Shown here one piece after another: positions 31,738 to 40,797 of a stretch of DNA of 64,000 nt. This DNA is from Serratia marcescens (lineage in GTDB: Bacteria > Pseudomonadota > Gammaproteobacteria > Enterobacterales > Enterobacteriaceae), in the NCBI RefSeq assembly GCF_001902635.1, contig NZ_MJAO01000011.1, forward strand, positions 62,001 through 126,000. The letters are read 5' to 3'. The notes beneath the pieces were generated by a model, which saw only the letters and a program-made list of their open reading frames with translations, ran no database searches and was not told the origin of the DNA. The translations under genes and the position numbers were made by a program. How positions within the stretch are numbered: position 1 is the first letter of the stretch; every line of letters starts with the position of its first letter.

Positions 31738-31753
31738 GGTGATGATAGTCACA
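31738..31753. promoter_or_regulatory. Candidate CRP site of glpD
   Basis: GGTGATGATAGTCACA, read on the minus strand as TGTGA-CTATCA-TCACC, matches the TGTGA-N6-TCACA consensus at 9 of 10 positions. It lies about 130 bp upstream of glpD, in line with cAMP-CRP activation of glpD in E. coli. Confidence 0.7.
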
Positions 31754-31853
31754 CAAATGATATGGATATGGTGCGCGCGCGCAAACGGCGGTCGGTGAGG
31801 GGAGTTTTGGGAGCGAAACGGGGCGGCGGCGCGCCCCGCAGGTTAGGCCAAGG

Positions 31854-32612
31854 TCAGCACAGCTCCAGCTGTACGTCGTACTGTTCAATGATTTTCATCA
31901 CGCTTGGCGGTGGCAACTGGTCGGTAAACAGGTAGTCGATCAGGTTCATGTTGCCCAGGTTGACCATGGCGTTGCGGCCGAATTTGGAGTGGTCGGTCAC
32001 CAGCATCACGCAGCGGGAATTTTCGATAATCGCGCGTTTGGTGCGCACTTCATGATAGTCGAATTCGAGCAGCGAACCGTCCATATCGATACCGCTGATG
32101 CCGAGAATGCCGTAATCGAGGCGGAATTGGGAGATGAAGTCCAGGGTGGCTTCACCCATGATGCCGCCGTCGCGAGTACGCACTTCGCCGCCGGCCAGGA
32201 TCAGGCGGAAGTCTTCTTTGGCGGTCAGCAGGGTGGCGACGTTCAGGTTGTTGGTAACCACGCGCAGGTTCTTGTGGTTCATCAGCGCATGGGCCACCGC
32301 TTCCGGCGTGGTGCCGATATCGATGAACAGCGTGGCGCCGTCCGGGATCTGGCTGGCGACGCGCTGCGCGATGCGGGCTTTCTCTTCCGACCACATCACC
32401 TTGCGATCGTTATAGGCAGCGTTGACCGAGCTGGAGGGCAGCGCCGCACCACCGTGGTGGCGCTGGATTTTGTTCTGGTCGGCGAGGTCATTCAAATCAC
32501 GGCGAATCGTTTGCGGGCTGACGTCAAAATGTTCGACCAGCTCTTCCGTGCTGACGTAACCCTGCAGGCGCACCAGCTCGATAATTGCGTCATGACGCTG
32601 TGTTTGCTTCAC
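31854..32612 (-). CDS. glpR: DeoR-family repressor of the glycerol-3-phosphate regulon
   Basis: A 252-residue repressor induced by glycerol-3-phosphate. The DeoR helix-turn-helix (YVSTEELVEHFDVSPQTIRRDLNDLADQ) is at about 19-46 and the sugar-phosphate-sensing domain follows (LFIDIGTTPEAVAHAL, GEATLDFISQF). It starts with GTG (32612) with AGGGG upstream. The glpEGR order matches E. coli. Gene product and neighbouring operator agree. Confidence 0.95.
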   Translation of the reverse strand: MKQTQRHDAIIELVRLQGYVSTEELVEHFDVSPQTIRRDLNDLADQNKIQRHHGGAALPSSSVNAAYNDRKVMWSEEKARIAQRVASQIPDGATLFIDIGTTPEAVAHALMNHKNLRVVTNNLNVATLLTAKEDFRLILAGGEVRTRDGGIMGEATLDFISQFRLDYGILGISGIDMDGSLLEFDYHEVRTKRAIIENSRCVMLVTDHSKFGRNAMVNLGNMNLIDYLFTDQLPPPSVMKIIEQYDVQLELC

Positions 32613-32663
32613 GATAATCCCCTAAAACGCCCGCTATGCCCGTTGGGGCATAGCTCCCGGCTG

Positions 32664-33500
32664 TTATTGTTCGTTGTGTGCGCGATGACGCGTATCCCAA
32701 AATGCCATCAATAACCCTAACACTAAACCGGCTACGTGTGCCGCATTGGCGATCGACATTCCTAAAATATCGAAATATCCGGCTACCAGCCACAATACCG
32801 AAAACACCATCAGGCCGCGCGGCAGCATCAGGCCGCGCTCCGGCGCCCGTTCGCCCGAGAGCCACACATAGCCCATCAGCGCATAGACCACGCCGGACAG
32901 CCCGCCGAACAGTGCGCCGCTGAACAGCGATTGCGCCCAGCCGCTGAAGAAGGCCGACACCACCGCCAGCACGAACAGCTTGCCGGTGCCGAGGCGTTTT
33001 TCCATCTGGCCGCCGAGATACCACCACCACATCAGGTTAAACAGGATATGCAGCAGGGAGAAATGCAGGAACGCATGGCTGACCCAGCGCCACAGCTGTA
33101 AATACTGGTCGCTGTTTTGCGGCCAGGAGAGCCAGTGCATCACGGTATCGTCGCCCAGCACCTGCATCAGGATATAGACCGCGATGCACAGCACCATCAC
33201 GCCGAGCGTTAGCGGCCCGGCCTTGCTGCGCAGGGTGTGCAGGTAGGATTCGCTCTGATAGTGCAGGCCGGCGTCGGTATGGCCAGTCTGCCAGCTGGCG
33301 GCCTGATAACGGCGGTTGAGCGGATCGACCAGAAACTGCTGCAGCTCGTGTTGCACCTGTTCGAGGTGGCCGTCGTCGGCCAGCCAGATTTCCGCCGCCT
33401 CGCCGCTGTTGCGCAGCTCAAGCCGGATGCCCTGGGTCGCCATATAGTCGACAAAGGCCAGCGCCAGGCGCGGGTTGGATATGGCGATTACTCTAACCAT
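32664..33500 (-). CDS. glpG: Rhomboid intramembrane serine protease GlpG
   Basis: A 278-residue inner-membrane protease with a cytoplasmic N-terminal domain (1-90) and six membrane helices. The catalytic dyad is Ser202 ([14 protein letters not shown]) and His255 ([11 protein letters not shown]), one residue offset from E. coli Ser201/His254; HILFN with His151 and Asn155 forms the oxyanion region. The ATG at 33500 has GGAAGAG upstream. The open frame extends far upstream but without family similarity, so that part is excluded. Confidence 0.95.
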   Translation of the reverse strand: MVRVIAISNPRLALAFVDYMATQGIRLELRNSGEAAEIWLADDGHLEQVQHELQQFLVDPLNRRYQAASWQTGHTDAGLHYQSESYLHTLRSKAGPLTLGVMVLCIAVYILMQVLGDDTVMHWLSWPQNSDQYLQLWRWVSHAFLHFSLLHILFNLMWWWYLGGQMEKRLGTGKLFVLAVVSAFFSGWAQSLFSGALFGGLSGVVYALMGYVWLSGERAPERGLMLPRGLMVFSVLWLVAGYFDILGMSIANAAHVAGLVLGLLMAFWDTRHRAHNEQ

Positions 33501-33670
33501 TGCTCTTCCGTCGTAAGTGAATGATTTTGGTCGCGGCTTGCGCGCCGGCGACCCTGACGGCCGATTATAACGTCGAAATCCTGAGCGCTGGCAAACGGAT
33601 CTGCGAAAAACCCGCGAAAACGCGCACAAATGACGAAAGGAGACGCCCGCCGATGCGGCGGGCGGGGGGA

Positions 33671-33997
33671 TCAGGCTGAGGTTTCCACATCTTGTGGGTA
33701 TTGGCGCGCCCAGGCTTCGAAGCCGCCATCGATGCTGTAGACCGCATCGAACCCCTGGTGCAGCAGGTACTGCGCCGCGCTGCGGCTGCTGTTGCCGTGG
33801 TAGCACATCACCATCACCGGCCGCTCGAAGTCGTTTTGCTGCATGAAAGCAGACAAGGTGGTGTTGGTGAGGTGAAAGGCGCCCGGCGTATGCCCGGCTT
33901 CAAAACTTTGCGGATCGCGGATGTCGACCAGGGCGGCGCTGCCCTCTTTCCAGCGGGCGTGTGCCTGCTCCACGTTGATCGCTTCGAACTGTTCCAT
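33671..33997 (-). CDS. glpE: Thiosulfate sulfurtransferase GlpE
   Basis: A single-domain rhodanese of 108 residues, the same size as E. coli GlpE. The active-site Cys65 sits in [15 protein letters not shown], and [20 protein letters not shown] is the conserved N-terminal part. It transfers sulfur from thiosulfate to cyanide or thioredoxin in vitro. The ATG at 33997 matches the family; an upstream extension of 15 codons is rejected. It lies 170 bp upstream of glpG. Confidence 0.94.
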   Translation of the reverse strand: MEQFEAINVEQAHARWKEGSAALVDIRDPQSFEAGHTPGAFHLTNTTLSAFMQQNDFERPVMVMCYHGNSSRSAAQYLLHQGFDAVYSIDGGFEAWARQYPQDVETSA

Positions 33998-34081
33998 ACT
34001 GCTGACTGCCTCGTGATTGGGGGACGCCGCTATTGTAACCAACTCTGCGGCGTTTAAGACCAGAGCAAGGGTGTGGTTTTG

Positions 34082-34837
34082 TCACACCAGCAGCACTTCA
34101 ACACCTTGTTGACGCAGTTGTTCAACGATCGCCGGATCGGCGGCCCGGCCAGTGATCACCATGGCGATTTGCTCGGTGCGGCTAAACAGCATGCCGGCGC
34201 GTTGGCCGACTTTACTGCTGTCAACCAGCACCACCAGTTTACCGACGTAGTTGAGCATCTTTTGCTCCGCCATGGCGGTCAGCATATCCGTTTTATACAA
34301 ACCCTCGGCGGTAAGGCCGATACCGCTGGTGAACATCCAGTGCCCGGCGTACAGAGTCGCGTCGCCGTCCTGAGGTGCCAGGGTAATCGACTGAGTTTTG
34401 TTGTACTGGCCACCCATGATCACCACGCTGTCATGGTCCTGTTCGATCAGATAGTTGGCCAGCGGCAGGTAGTTGGTGATCACCTGAACCGGCTTGCCGC
34501 AAATTTCACGCCCCAGCAGAAATGCAGTGGAACCGCAGTTGATCACCACGCTTTCGCCCGGCTGACAGAGTTGCGCCGCCGCTGCCGCGATGCGCATTTT
34601 TTCGTCGAGATGCTGGGTTTGGTGGATGTTGAGCGGCGTCCAGGCCGGGCGCGGGGTTTGCGTGGCTTCGGCGCCGTTGCGCACTTTGCGCAATTTGCCA
34701 ATTTCATTCAGTTTGTTGATGTCCCGGCGCGCGGTGGCCGGAGAGATGTCAAACGCCGCGATCACGTCCGCCACGGAGATTTGCCCCTTGCGATGCAAGA
34801 GATCGAGAATGGCATTGTGGCGTTGGGACTCTGTCAT
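34082..34837 (-). CDS. ulaR: DeoR-family repressor of L-ascorbate genes
   Basis: A 251-residue regulator matching E. coli UlaR over its length, with the helix-turn-helix [24 protein letters not shown] at about 19-42, then [22 protein letters not shown] and [22 protein letters not shown] in the ligand domain. UlaR represses ula genes and responds to L-ascorbate-6-phosphate, the UlaG substrate. The start MTESQRHN at 34837 has GGAGCC upstream. It lies downstream of ulaG in the same direction. Confidence 0.93.
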   Translation of the reverse strand: MTESQRHNAILDLLHRKGQISVADVIAAFDISPATARRDINKLNEIGKLRKVRNGAEATQTPRPAWTPLNIHQTQHLDEKMRIAAAAAQLCQPGESVVINCGSTAFLLGREICGKPVQVITNYLPLANYLIEQDHDSVVIMGGQYNKTQSITLAPQDGDATLYAGHWMFTSGIGLTAEGLYKTDMLTAMAEQKMLNYVGKLVVLVDSSKVGQRAGMLFSRTEQIAMVITGRAADPAIVEQLRQQGVEVLLV

Positions 34838-34949
34838 GCGGGCTCCATCAGGGTGAGAAGAACGTCGTTGCCTTCGATTATATGCGCGCCGTTTGACGAT
34901 TTGAATCATTGCCGTTCAAAAGCGCGCATCAGTATGCAACACCGGTTGA

Positions 34950-36014
34950 TTACAAGAAAGACTTGAAGGGCAGGTCGGGTTCCTGGGTGAAACAATCATC
35001 GAACCCGCGCGGATAGTGATATTCCAGATTGTCTTTGTCCTGCGGCCAGATGAACTTGCCGCCAACCTGCCAGATAAACGGTTTGAAACCGTACTTGAGC
35101 CGGTCCTTTTTCATATCCCACAACACGCGGATCTCCTGCGGATCTGCCTGGAAATTCGACCAAATATCGTGGTGGAAGGGGATCACGACCTGGGCATTCA
35201 ACGACTCCGCCATACGCAAGATGTCGGCGCTGGTCATCTTGTCGGTAATGCCGCGCGGGTTCTCGCCGTAGGAGCCGAGGGCGACATCAATGTGGTGATC
35301 GTTGCCGTGCTTGGCGTAATAGTTGGAATAGTGAGAATCGCCGCTGTGATAAAGGTTGCCGCCCGGCGTTTTGAACAGGTAATTGACCGCACGCAGGTCC
35401 ATGCCGTCCGGCAGAACGCCTGCCGCTTTTTGTTCCACCGGTAATGTGATCAGCGCCGTGCGATCGAAAGCATCCAGCGCATGAATTTCGACGTCTTTGA
35501 TTTTTATCACGTCGCCAGGTTTGACGGTGATGCAGCGCGCCGGCGGAACGCCCCAGCCGATCCAGATATCCACGCAGCTTTTCGGCCCGATAAACGGGAC
35601 GGTGTCTGGACAGTTCTGCAACACTGCCGCCGCGACGTTCACATCGATATGATCGTTGTGATCGTGCGTGGCCAACACGGCGTCGAGCTGGGTGATGGCG
35701 AACGGGTCGAGTACGAATGGGGTGGTGCGCAGGTTCGGCTGCAGCTTCCGCACCCCGGCCATGCGCTGCATTTGATGGCCGGTTTTCATCAGAGGATTGC
35801 CGTGGCTCTGCTTGCCAGTGCCGCACCAGAAATCGACGCACAGGTTGGCGCCTTCTTCAGACTTGAGCCAGATGCCGGTGCATCCCAGCCACCACATGGC
35901 GAAGGTGCCGGGTGCGACTTCCTCCTGCTCTATCTCTTCGTTCAGCCAAGTGCCCCATTCGGGAAAGGTGTTCAATATCCAGGACTCGCGGGTGATGTCG
36001 TTGACTTTACTCAT
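34950..36014 (-). CDS. ulaG: L-ascorbate-6-phosphate lactonase
   Basis: A 354-residue metallo-beta-lactamase-fold enzyme that opens the lactone of L-ascorbate-6-phosphate to 3-keto-L-gulonate-6-phosphate, the UlaD substrate. The metal motif [12 protein letters not shown] is near residue 110-121, with [10 protein letters not shown] and [13 protein letters not shown] later. The ATG at 36014 matches the family start MSKV. It is divergent from ulaA, as in E. coli. Confidence 0.95.
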   Translation of the reverse strand: MSKVNDITRESWILNTFPEWGTWLNEEIEQEEVAPGTFAMWWLGCTGIWLKSEEGANLCVDFWCGTGKQSHGNPLMKTGHQMQRMAGVRKLQPNLRTTPFVLDPFAITQLDAVLATHDHNDHIDVNVAAAVLQNCPDTVPFIGPKSCVDIWIGWGVPPARCITVKPGDVIKIKDVEIHALDAFDRTALITLPVEQKAAGVLPDGMDLRAVNYLFKTPGGNLYHSGDSHYSNYYAKHGNDHHIDVALGSYGENPRGITDKMTSADILRMAESLNAQVVIPFHHDIWSNFQADPQEIRVLWDMKKDRLKYGFKPFIWQVGGKFIWPQDKDNLEYHYPRGFDDCFTQEPDLPFKSFL

Positions 36015-36071
36015 GGGTCTTTCCTCATTGGCGGTGATGATAAAATCACAAGTGATCATAATAAGGTTTTA

Positions 36072-36090
36072 TGTGATTTGTTTTGATTGA
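36072..36090. promoter_or_regulatory. Candidate UlaR site 1
   Basis: TGTGATTTGTTTTGATTGA, 58 bp upstream of ulaG, matches 15 of 19 positions of the repeat next to ulaA. DeoR-family repressors commonly bind repeated sites and loop the DNA between divergent promoters. Assignment to UlaR is inferred from position. Confidence 0.45.
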
Positions 36091-36303
36091 ATCTAGCATC
36101 GTTTTTTTCAACTGACAACGATCTTAATTCACGTCAACGCCGCATTATTCGCGCATGGCACTGCCCTTGGCCCTTATGTTTCTCCTGATTACTGCTATTA
36201 AATTCAATGGGTAATAAAATATGCGTTGCCTAATCCATTGAATGTTAGTGGAATTGATTTTTATCTTGCGAGGTTGTTCACAAATAATCATTTATGATCT
36301 TTT

Positions 36304-36322
36304 TGTGATTGTTGGTGATTGA
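36304..36322. promoter_or_regulatory. Candidate UlaR site 2
   Basis: TGTGATTGTTGGTGATTGA lies 47 bp upstream of ulaA, in the same orientation as site 1 and 232 bp (about 22 helical turns) away from it. That spacing would suit a repression loop between the two divergent promoters. Confidence 0.45.
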
Positions 36323-36368
36323 TATGGTGAGGGCGTTACCTGCACGCCAACCTTTCCGGGAGAGCCGT

Positions 36369-37766
36369 ATGGAAACCCTTTACACCATCTTCACCGTCTT
36401 TTTTAACCAGGTGATGACCAATGCGCCGCTGCTGCTGGGGCTGGTTACACTTCTGGGTTACACGTTGCTACGCAAAAGCGCGGCGGTCATCATCAAAGGC
36501 ACTATCAAGACCATTATCGGTTTCATGTTATTGCAGGCTGGCTCCGGCATCCTGACCGGCACGTTCAAACCCGTTGTGGCGAAGTTGTCTGAGGTATACG
36601 GCATCAACGGGGCGATTTCGGACACCTATGCTTCGATGATGGCCACCATCGAACGTATGGGGGACGCCTACAGCTGGGTCGGCTACGCGGTATTGCTGGC
36701 ATTGGCGCTGAACATTCTCTACGTACTGCTGCGGCGTATTACCGGTATTCGTACCATTATGCTCACCGGCCACATCATGTTTCAGCAGGTTGGGCTGATC
36801 GCAGTATTTTTCTACATTCTGGGTTACGGCATGTGGACGACGGTATTGTGCAGCGCGCTCTTGGCTTCACTGTACTGGGGCATCACCTCCAACATGATGC
36901 TCAAACCGACGCAGGCGGTAACGGAAAACAGCGGATTCTCGATCGGGCACCAACAGCAGTTCGCTTCGTGGCTGGCATACAAGGCCGCACCGTATCTCGG
37001 TAAAAAAGAGGACAGCGTGGAAGATCTGAAGCTGCCCGGGTGGCTGAACATTTTCCATGACAACATCGTGTCCACCGCCATCGTGATGACGCTGTTTTTC
37101 GGCATCATTCTGTGCTCGTTCGGCTTGGATACTCTGCAGGCGATGGCCGGTAAAATTCACTGGAGCATCTATATCCTGCAAACCGGGCTGATGTTCGCGG
37201 TGGCGATTTTCATCATCGTGCAGGGCGTGCGCATGTTCGTCGCCGAATTAACCGAGGCCTTTAACGGCATTTCCCAACGTCTGATCCCTGGTGCAGTACT
37301 GGCCATCGACTGTGCCGCCATTTATAGCTTCGCGCCCAACGCCGTGGTGTGGGGTTTTATGTGGGGCACCATCGGCCAACTGATCGCCGTCGGCATACTG
37401 TTAGCGCTCGGCTCTTCCATCATGATTATTCCCGGTTTCATTCCCATGTTCTTTTCTAACGCCACCATCGGCGTATTCGCTAACCACTTTGGTGGCTGGC
37501 GCGCGGCGATGAAGATCTGTCTGGTGATGGGAATGATAGAGATCTTCGGCTGCGTGTGGGCCATCAAACTGACCGGGCTAAGCGCCTGGATGGGCATGGC
37601 GGACTGGTCGATTCTGGCGCCGCCGCTGATGCAGGGGCTGAGTCTGGGCCTGTGGTTTATGGGCGTGGTGATCGTTATCGCCCTGCTGTACATGTTCTTC
37701 GCCGGACGCACCCTGCGTGCGGAAGAAGATGCTGAAAAACAATCGGTTGAATCGGCGTCACGTTAA
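36369..37766 (+). CDS. ulaA: PTS L-ascorbate permease subunit IIC
   Basis: A 465-residue membrane transporter, the exact E. coli UlaA length, which imports and phosphorylates L-ascorbate together with UlaB and UlaC. Multiple hydrophobic helices are evident, with [41 protein letters not shown] and [20 protein letters not shown] as UlaA-type motifs. The ATG at 36369 has GGGAG upstream; an upstream in-frame extension is rejected. It is first in ulaABCDEF. Confidence 0.95.
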   Translation: METLYTIFTVFFNQVMTNAPLLLGLVTLLGYTLLRKSAAVIIKGTIKTIIGFMLLQAGSGILTGTFKPVVAKLSEVYGINGAISDTYASMMATIERMGDAYSWVGYAVLLALALNILYVLLRRITGIRTIMLTGHIMFQQVGLIAVFFYILGYGMWTTVLCSALLASLYWGITSNMMLKPTQAVTENSGFSIGHQQQFASWLAYKAAPYLGKKEDSVEDLKLPGWLNIFHDNIVSTAIVMTLFFGIILCSFGLDTLQAMAGKIHWSIYILQTGLMFAVAIFIIVQGVRMFVAELTEAFNGISQRLIPGAVLAIDCAAIYSFAPNAVVWGFMWGTIGQLIAVGILLALGSSIMIIPGFIPMFFSNATIGVFANHFGGWRAAMKICLVMGMIEIFGCVWAIKLTGLSAWMGMADWSILAPPLMQGLSLGLWFMGVVIVIALLYMFFAGRTLRAEEDAEKQSVESASR

Positions 37767-37780
37767 TAGGAGTGCAGATT

Positions 37781-38089
37781 ATGACGGTACGAATCCTGGC
37801 GGTATGCGGTTGCGGACAAGGCAGTTCCATGATCATGAAAATGAAAGTCGACCAATTTTTAACGCAGCAAGGCGTGGATCATTCGGTCAACAGCTGTGCG
37901 GTGGGGGAATACAAATCCGAGTTGAATGGGGCTGACATCATCATTGCTTCCACCCATGTCGCGGATGAAATCGTCGTCAGCGGCAACAAATATGTGGTCG
38001 GGGTACGCAATATGCTCTCGGCGGCGGACTTCGGCCCGAAGCTGATGGACGTCATCGGCGCGCATTTTCCGCAAGATTTGAAGCAGTGA
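37781..38089 (+). CDS. ulaB: PTS L-ascorbate component IIB
   Basis: A 102-residue phosphocarrier. Cys9 in [11 protein letters not shown] is the phosphorylated cysteine that passes phosphate to ascorbate during UlaA transport. E. coli UlaB has CGNG here; this protein has CGCG, adding a second cysteine (Cys11) beside the active one. The ATG at 37781 with AGGAG upstream fits the family start [10 protein letters not shown]. It lies 14 bp after ulaA. Confidence 0.94.
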   Translation: MTVRILAVCGCGQGSSMIMKMKVDQFLTQQGVDHSVNSCAVGEYKSELNGADIIIASTHVADEIVVSGNKYVVGVRNMLSAADFGPKLMDVIGAHFPQDLKQ

Positions 38090-38099
38090 GGAGCGAGTA

Positions 38100-38570
38100 A
38101 TGAAGCTGAGCGATTCGTTGGCGCAGAATAACGCTATCCAACTGCAGGCAGAGGCTGCCGACTGGCGCCAGGCGGTGCGGTTGGGGGTCGATCTGCTGGT
38201 GGCCGCCGGCGTGGTGGAACTACGCTATTTCGACGCCATTTTGGCCGGCGTCGAACGGCACGGTCCTTACTTCGTGCTGGCGCCGGGCTTGGCGATGCCA
38301 CACGGCCGGCCGGAAGAAGGGGTGCTGAAAACCGGCTTCGCCTTAGTCACCCTGAAGACGCCAGTGTGTTTCGGTGATGAGGACAACGATCCGATAGACA
38401 TCTTGATCACCATGGCGGCGGTGGACGCCAAAACGCATCAGGAGGTGGGGATCATGCAAGTGGTGAACCTGTTTGAAGATGAGGCGAACTTCGATCGCTT
38501 GCGGGCCTGTCGTCACGCGAGCGAGGTATTGGCGTTGATCGACAAAACGTCTACGGCGGCGGCGAATTGA
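38100..38570 (+). CDS. ulaC: PTS L-ascorbate component IIA
   Basis: A 156-residue EIIA of the mannitol/fructose type. His68 in [15 protein letters not shown] is the residue phosphorylated by HPr, which then hands phosphate to UlaB. The start at 38100 has GAGGAGCGAG upstream, 10 bp after ulaB. Confidence 0.94.
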   Translation: MKLSDSLAQNNAIQLQAEAADWRQAVRLGVDLLVAAGVVELRYFDAILAGVERHGPYFVLAPGLAMPHGRPEEGVLKTGFALVTLKTPVCFGDEDNDPIDILITMAAVDAKTHQEVGIMQVVNLFEDEANFDRLRACRHASEVLALIDKTSTAAAN

Positions 38571-38582
38571 AGGAGACAAACA

Positions 38583-39239
38583 ATGAACACGCATTTACCG
38601 ATGTTGCAGGTGGCACTGGATAACCTGTCCATGGCTGCGGCTTACGACACGACTCGCCTGATCGCGGCCGAAGTCGACATCATCGAAGTCGGCACTATTT
38701 TGTGCGTGGCGGAAGGTGTGCGAGCCGTGCGCGATCTGAAAGCGCTGTATCCGGATCGCATTGTGTTGGCGGACGCAAAAATCGCAGATGCGGGTCAGAT
38801 TTTGGCGCGAATGTGCTTCGAGGCGCATGCCGATTGGATCACGGTGATCTGCTGTGCCGATATCAATACGGCCAAGGGAGCCCTGCAGGTGGCGCATGAG
38901 TTCGGTGGTGACGTGCAGATAGAACTGACGGGGTTCTGGACCTGGGAACAGGCGCAGGCGTGGCGTGAAGCGGGAATTGGTCAGGTGGTGTATCACCGCA
39001 GCCGTGACGCGCAGGCGGCGGGGGTATCCTGGAGCGATGACGATATCCGCGCGGTTCGTCGCCTGAGCGAGATGGGTTTTAAGGTGACGGTCACCGGCGG
39101 ACTGGCGCTGGAGGATTTGCCTCTGTTCCAAGGTATTCCCATCCATGTCTTTATCGCCGGGCGCAGCATTCGCGATGCCGCCGACCCGGTCGCGGCGGCA
39201 CGGGAATTTAAACGTGTTATCGCCCAGCTGTGGGGCTGA
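38583..39239 (+). CDS. ulaD: 3-keto-L-gulonate-6-phosphate decarboxylase
   Basis: A 218-residue member of the orotidine-5'-phosphate decarboxylase superfamily that decarboxylates the UlaG product to L-xylulose-5-phosphate. The catalytic and metal-site residues are present in VALDN (Asp13), IEVGT (Glu35) and [10 protein letters not shown] (Asp64, Lys66, Asp69), two residues offset from the E. coli numbering. The ribosome site is AAGGAGA. It follows ulaC by 12 bp. Confidence 0.95.
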   Translation: MNTHLPMLQVALDNLSMAAAYDTTRLIAAEVDIIEVGTILCVAEGVRAVRDLKALYPDRIVLADAKIADAGQILARMCFEAHADWITVICCADINTAKGALQVAHEFGGDVQIELTGFWTWEQAQAWREAGIGQVVYHRSRDAQAAGVSWSDDDIRAVRRLSEMGFKVTVTGGLALEDLPLFQGIPIHVFIAGRSIRDAADPVAAAREFKRVIAQLWG

Positions 39240-39248
39240 GGAGCGGTT

Positions 39249-40103
39249 ATGTTGCACAAATCCGTGCCGTTGGGCATCTATGAGAAAGCGTTGCCGCCGG
39301 GCGAGGACTGGCTGACGCGCCTGCAACTGGCGGGTGAGTTGGGATTCGATTTCGTTGAAATGTCGATCGATGAAAGCGACGGCCGCCTGGCGCGGCTGGA
39401 CTGGAACACTGAACAGCGGCTTGCGTTGGTTAGCGCCGTTGCGGCGAGCGGTGTGCGCGTCCCTTCTTTATGCCTTAGCGCCCACCGGCGTTTTCCGTTG
39501 GGCAGTGAAGACGACACGACGCGCGACCGGGGACTGGAGATCGTGCGAAAAGCTATTCGGCTGGCGCAGGATACCGGCATCCGGGTGATCCAACTGGCCG
39601 GGTATGACGTTTATTACCAGCAGTCGACTGCGCAGACCCGCGCCCGGTTCCGCGCCGGATTGATGCAGGCGGTAGAGATGGCCAGCCGTGCGCAGGTCAT
39701 GCTGGCGATGGAAATCATGGACTATCCACTGATGAACTCGATCAGCAAGGCGCTGGGCTACGCCCACTACCTGAATAACCCGTGGTTTCAGCTGTACCCG
39801 GATATCGGTAACTTGTCTGCCTGGGACAACGATGTGCCGATGGAGCTCATGGCCGGACGCGGACATATCGTGGCGGTACACGTTAAGGATACGCGGCCGG
39901 GGGAGTTTAAGAATGTGCCGTTCGGCGAAGGCGTGGTGGATTTCGTACGCTGTTTCGAAACGCTGTTGCAGAGCGGCTATCGTGGCCCCTATCTGCTCGA
40001 GATGTGGAGCGAGAAAGCGAACGATCCGCTGCGGGCGGTGCGGGAGGCGCGTGCCTGGGTGGTTGAACGCATGGCCGAGGCCGGGTTGGAAATAAGGAGG
40101 TAG
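39249..40103 (+). CDS. ulaE: L-xylulose-5-phosphate 3-epimerase
   Basis: A 284-residue TIM-barrel epimerase converting L-xylulose-5-phosphate to L-ribulose-5-phosphate. Metal and substrate motifs include [30 protein letters not shown] and [21 protein letters not shown], as in E. coli UlaE. It starts 9 bp after ulaD with GAGGAG upstream and its stop codon is two bases before the ulaF start. Confidence 0.95.
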   Translation: MLHKSVPLGIYEKALPPGEDWLTRLQLAGELGFDFVEMSIDESDGRLARLDWNTEQRLALVSAVAASGVRVPSLCLSAHRRFPLGSEDDTTRDRGLEIVRKAIRLAQDTGIRVIQLAGYDVYYQQSTAQTRARFRAGLMQAVEMASRAQVMLAMEIMDYPLMNSISKALGYAHYLNNPWFQLYPDIGNLSAWDNDVPMELMAGRGHIVAVHVKDTRPGEFKNVPFGEGVVDFVRCFETLLQSGYRGPYLLEMWSEKANDPLRAVREARAWVVERMAEAGLEIRR

Positions 40104-40104
40104 C

Positions 40105-40794
40105 ATGCTGGAACAACTGAAAAGTCAGGTGTACCGAGCCAATATGGCGTTGCCTGAGCACGGGCTGGTGACCTATACCTGGGGCAATGTCAGCGGCATC
40201 GATCGGGCCAGTGGGCTGGTGGTGATCAAACCCAGCGGCGTACCTTATGAAACGATGCGGGCTGAGGATATGGTGGTGGTGAATGCGCGAGGTGAGGTTG
40301 TTGAGGGGCAACTGCGACCTTCGTCCGATACGCCGACGCATTTGGCGCTGTACCGGGCGTTCCCTCAACTCGGCGGTGTGGTGCATACACACTCCACCCA
40401 TGCCACCGCCTGGGCGCAGGCGGGGGAAGCGATACCGGTGCTCGGCACCACCCACGCCGACTATTTTTCCGGCGATATTCCTTGTACCCGCGGGCTGACG
40501 GCAGAAGAGGTGGCGCGGGAATATGAGCTGAACACCGGTCGGGTGATTATCGAAACCCTGAAAGGGCGTGAACCGTTGCACATTCCCGGTATCCTGGCGT
40601 ATCAGCATGGCCCGTTCAGTTGGGGAAGGACGCCGGATGAGGCGGTGCATAACGCCGTGGTGTTGGAGGCGGTGGCGAAAATGGCGTGGATCAGCCGGGA
40701 TATTAACCCCGGCCTAAGGCGGATAGATGACTATCTGCTGGAAAAGCATTTCAGCCGCAAACATGGCGCCGGTGCCTATTACGGCCAGCGCTGA
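40105..40794 (+). CDS. ulaF: L-ribulose-5-phosphate 4-epimerase
   Basis: A 229-residue class II aldolase/AraD-family epimerase producing D-xylulose-5-phosphate for the pentose phosphate pathway. Zinc ligands are in [13 protein letters not shown], and [15 protein letters not shown] and [10 protein letters not shown] are substrate motifs. The strong AAGGAGG site overlaps the end of ulaE. It is the last ula gene and ends 3 bp before the convergent malT; I see no terminator between them. Confidence 0.94.
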   Translation: MLEQLKSQVYRANMALPEHGLVTYTWGNVSGIDRASGLVVIKPSGVPYETMRAEDMVVVNARGEVVEGQLRPSSDTPTHLALYRAFPQLGGVVHTHSTHATAWAQAGEAIPVLGTTHADYFSGDIPCTRGLTAEEVAREYELNTGRVIIETLKGREPLHIPGILAYQHGPFSWGRTPDEAVHNAVVLEAVAKMAWISRDINPGLRRIDDYLLEKHFSRKHGAGAYYGQR

Positions 40795-40797
40795 CTC

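Larger units (their letters stand above)
36015..36368. other. ulaG-ulaA divergent control region
   Basis: This 354 bp AT-rich region should hold both ula promoters. It contains two direct 19-base repeats of TGTGATT-type sequence (36072-36090 and 36304-36322) and an inverted copy of the same core near 36049-36060 (ATCACAAGTGAT). These are candidate UlaR sites. No small gene is supported. Confidence 0.5.

Noticed and set aside
32590-33030. 146-codon frame overlapping the glpR-glpG junction
   Set aside because: It lies out of frame inside glpG and its composition is that of a shadow frame.
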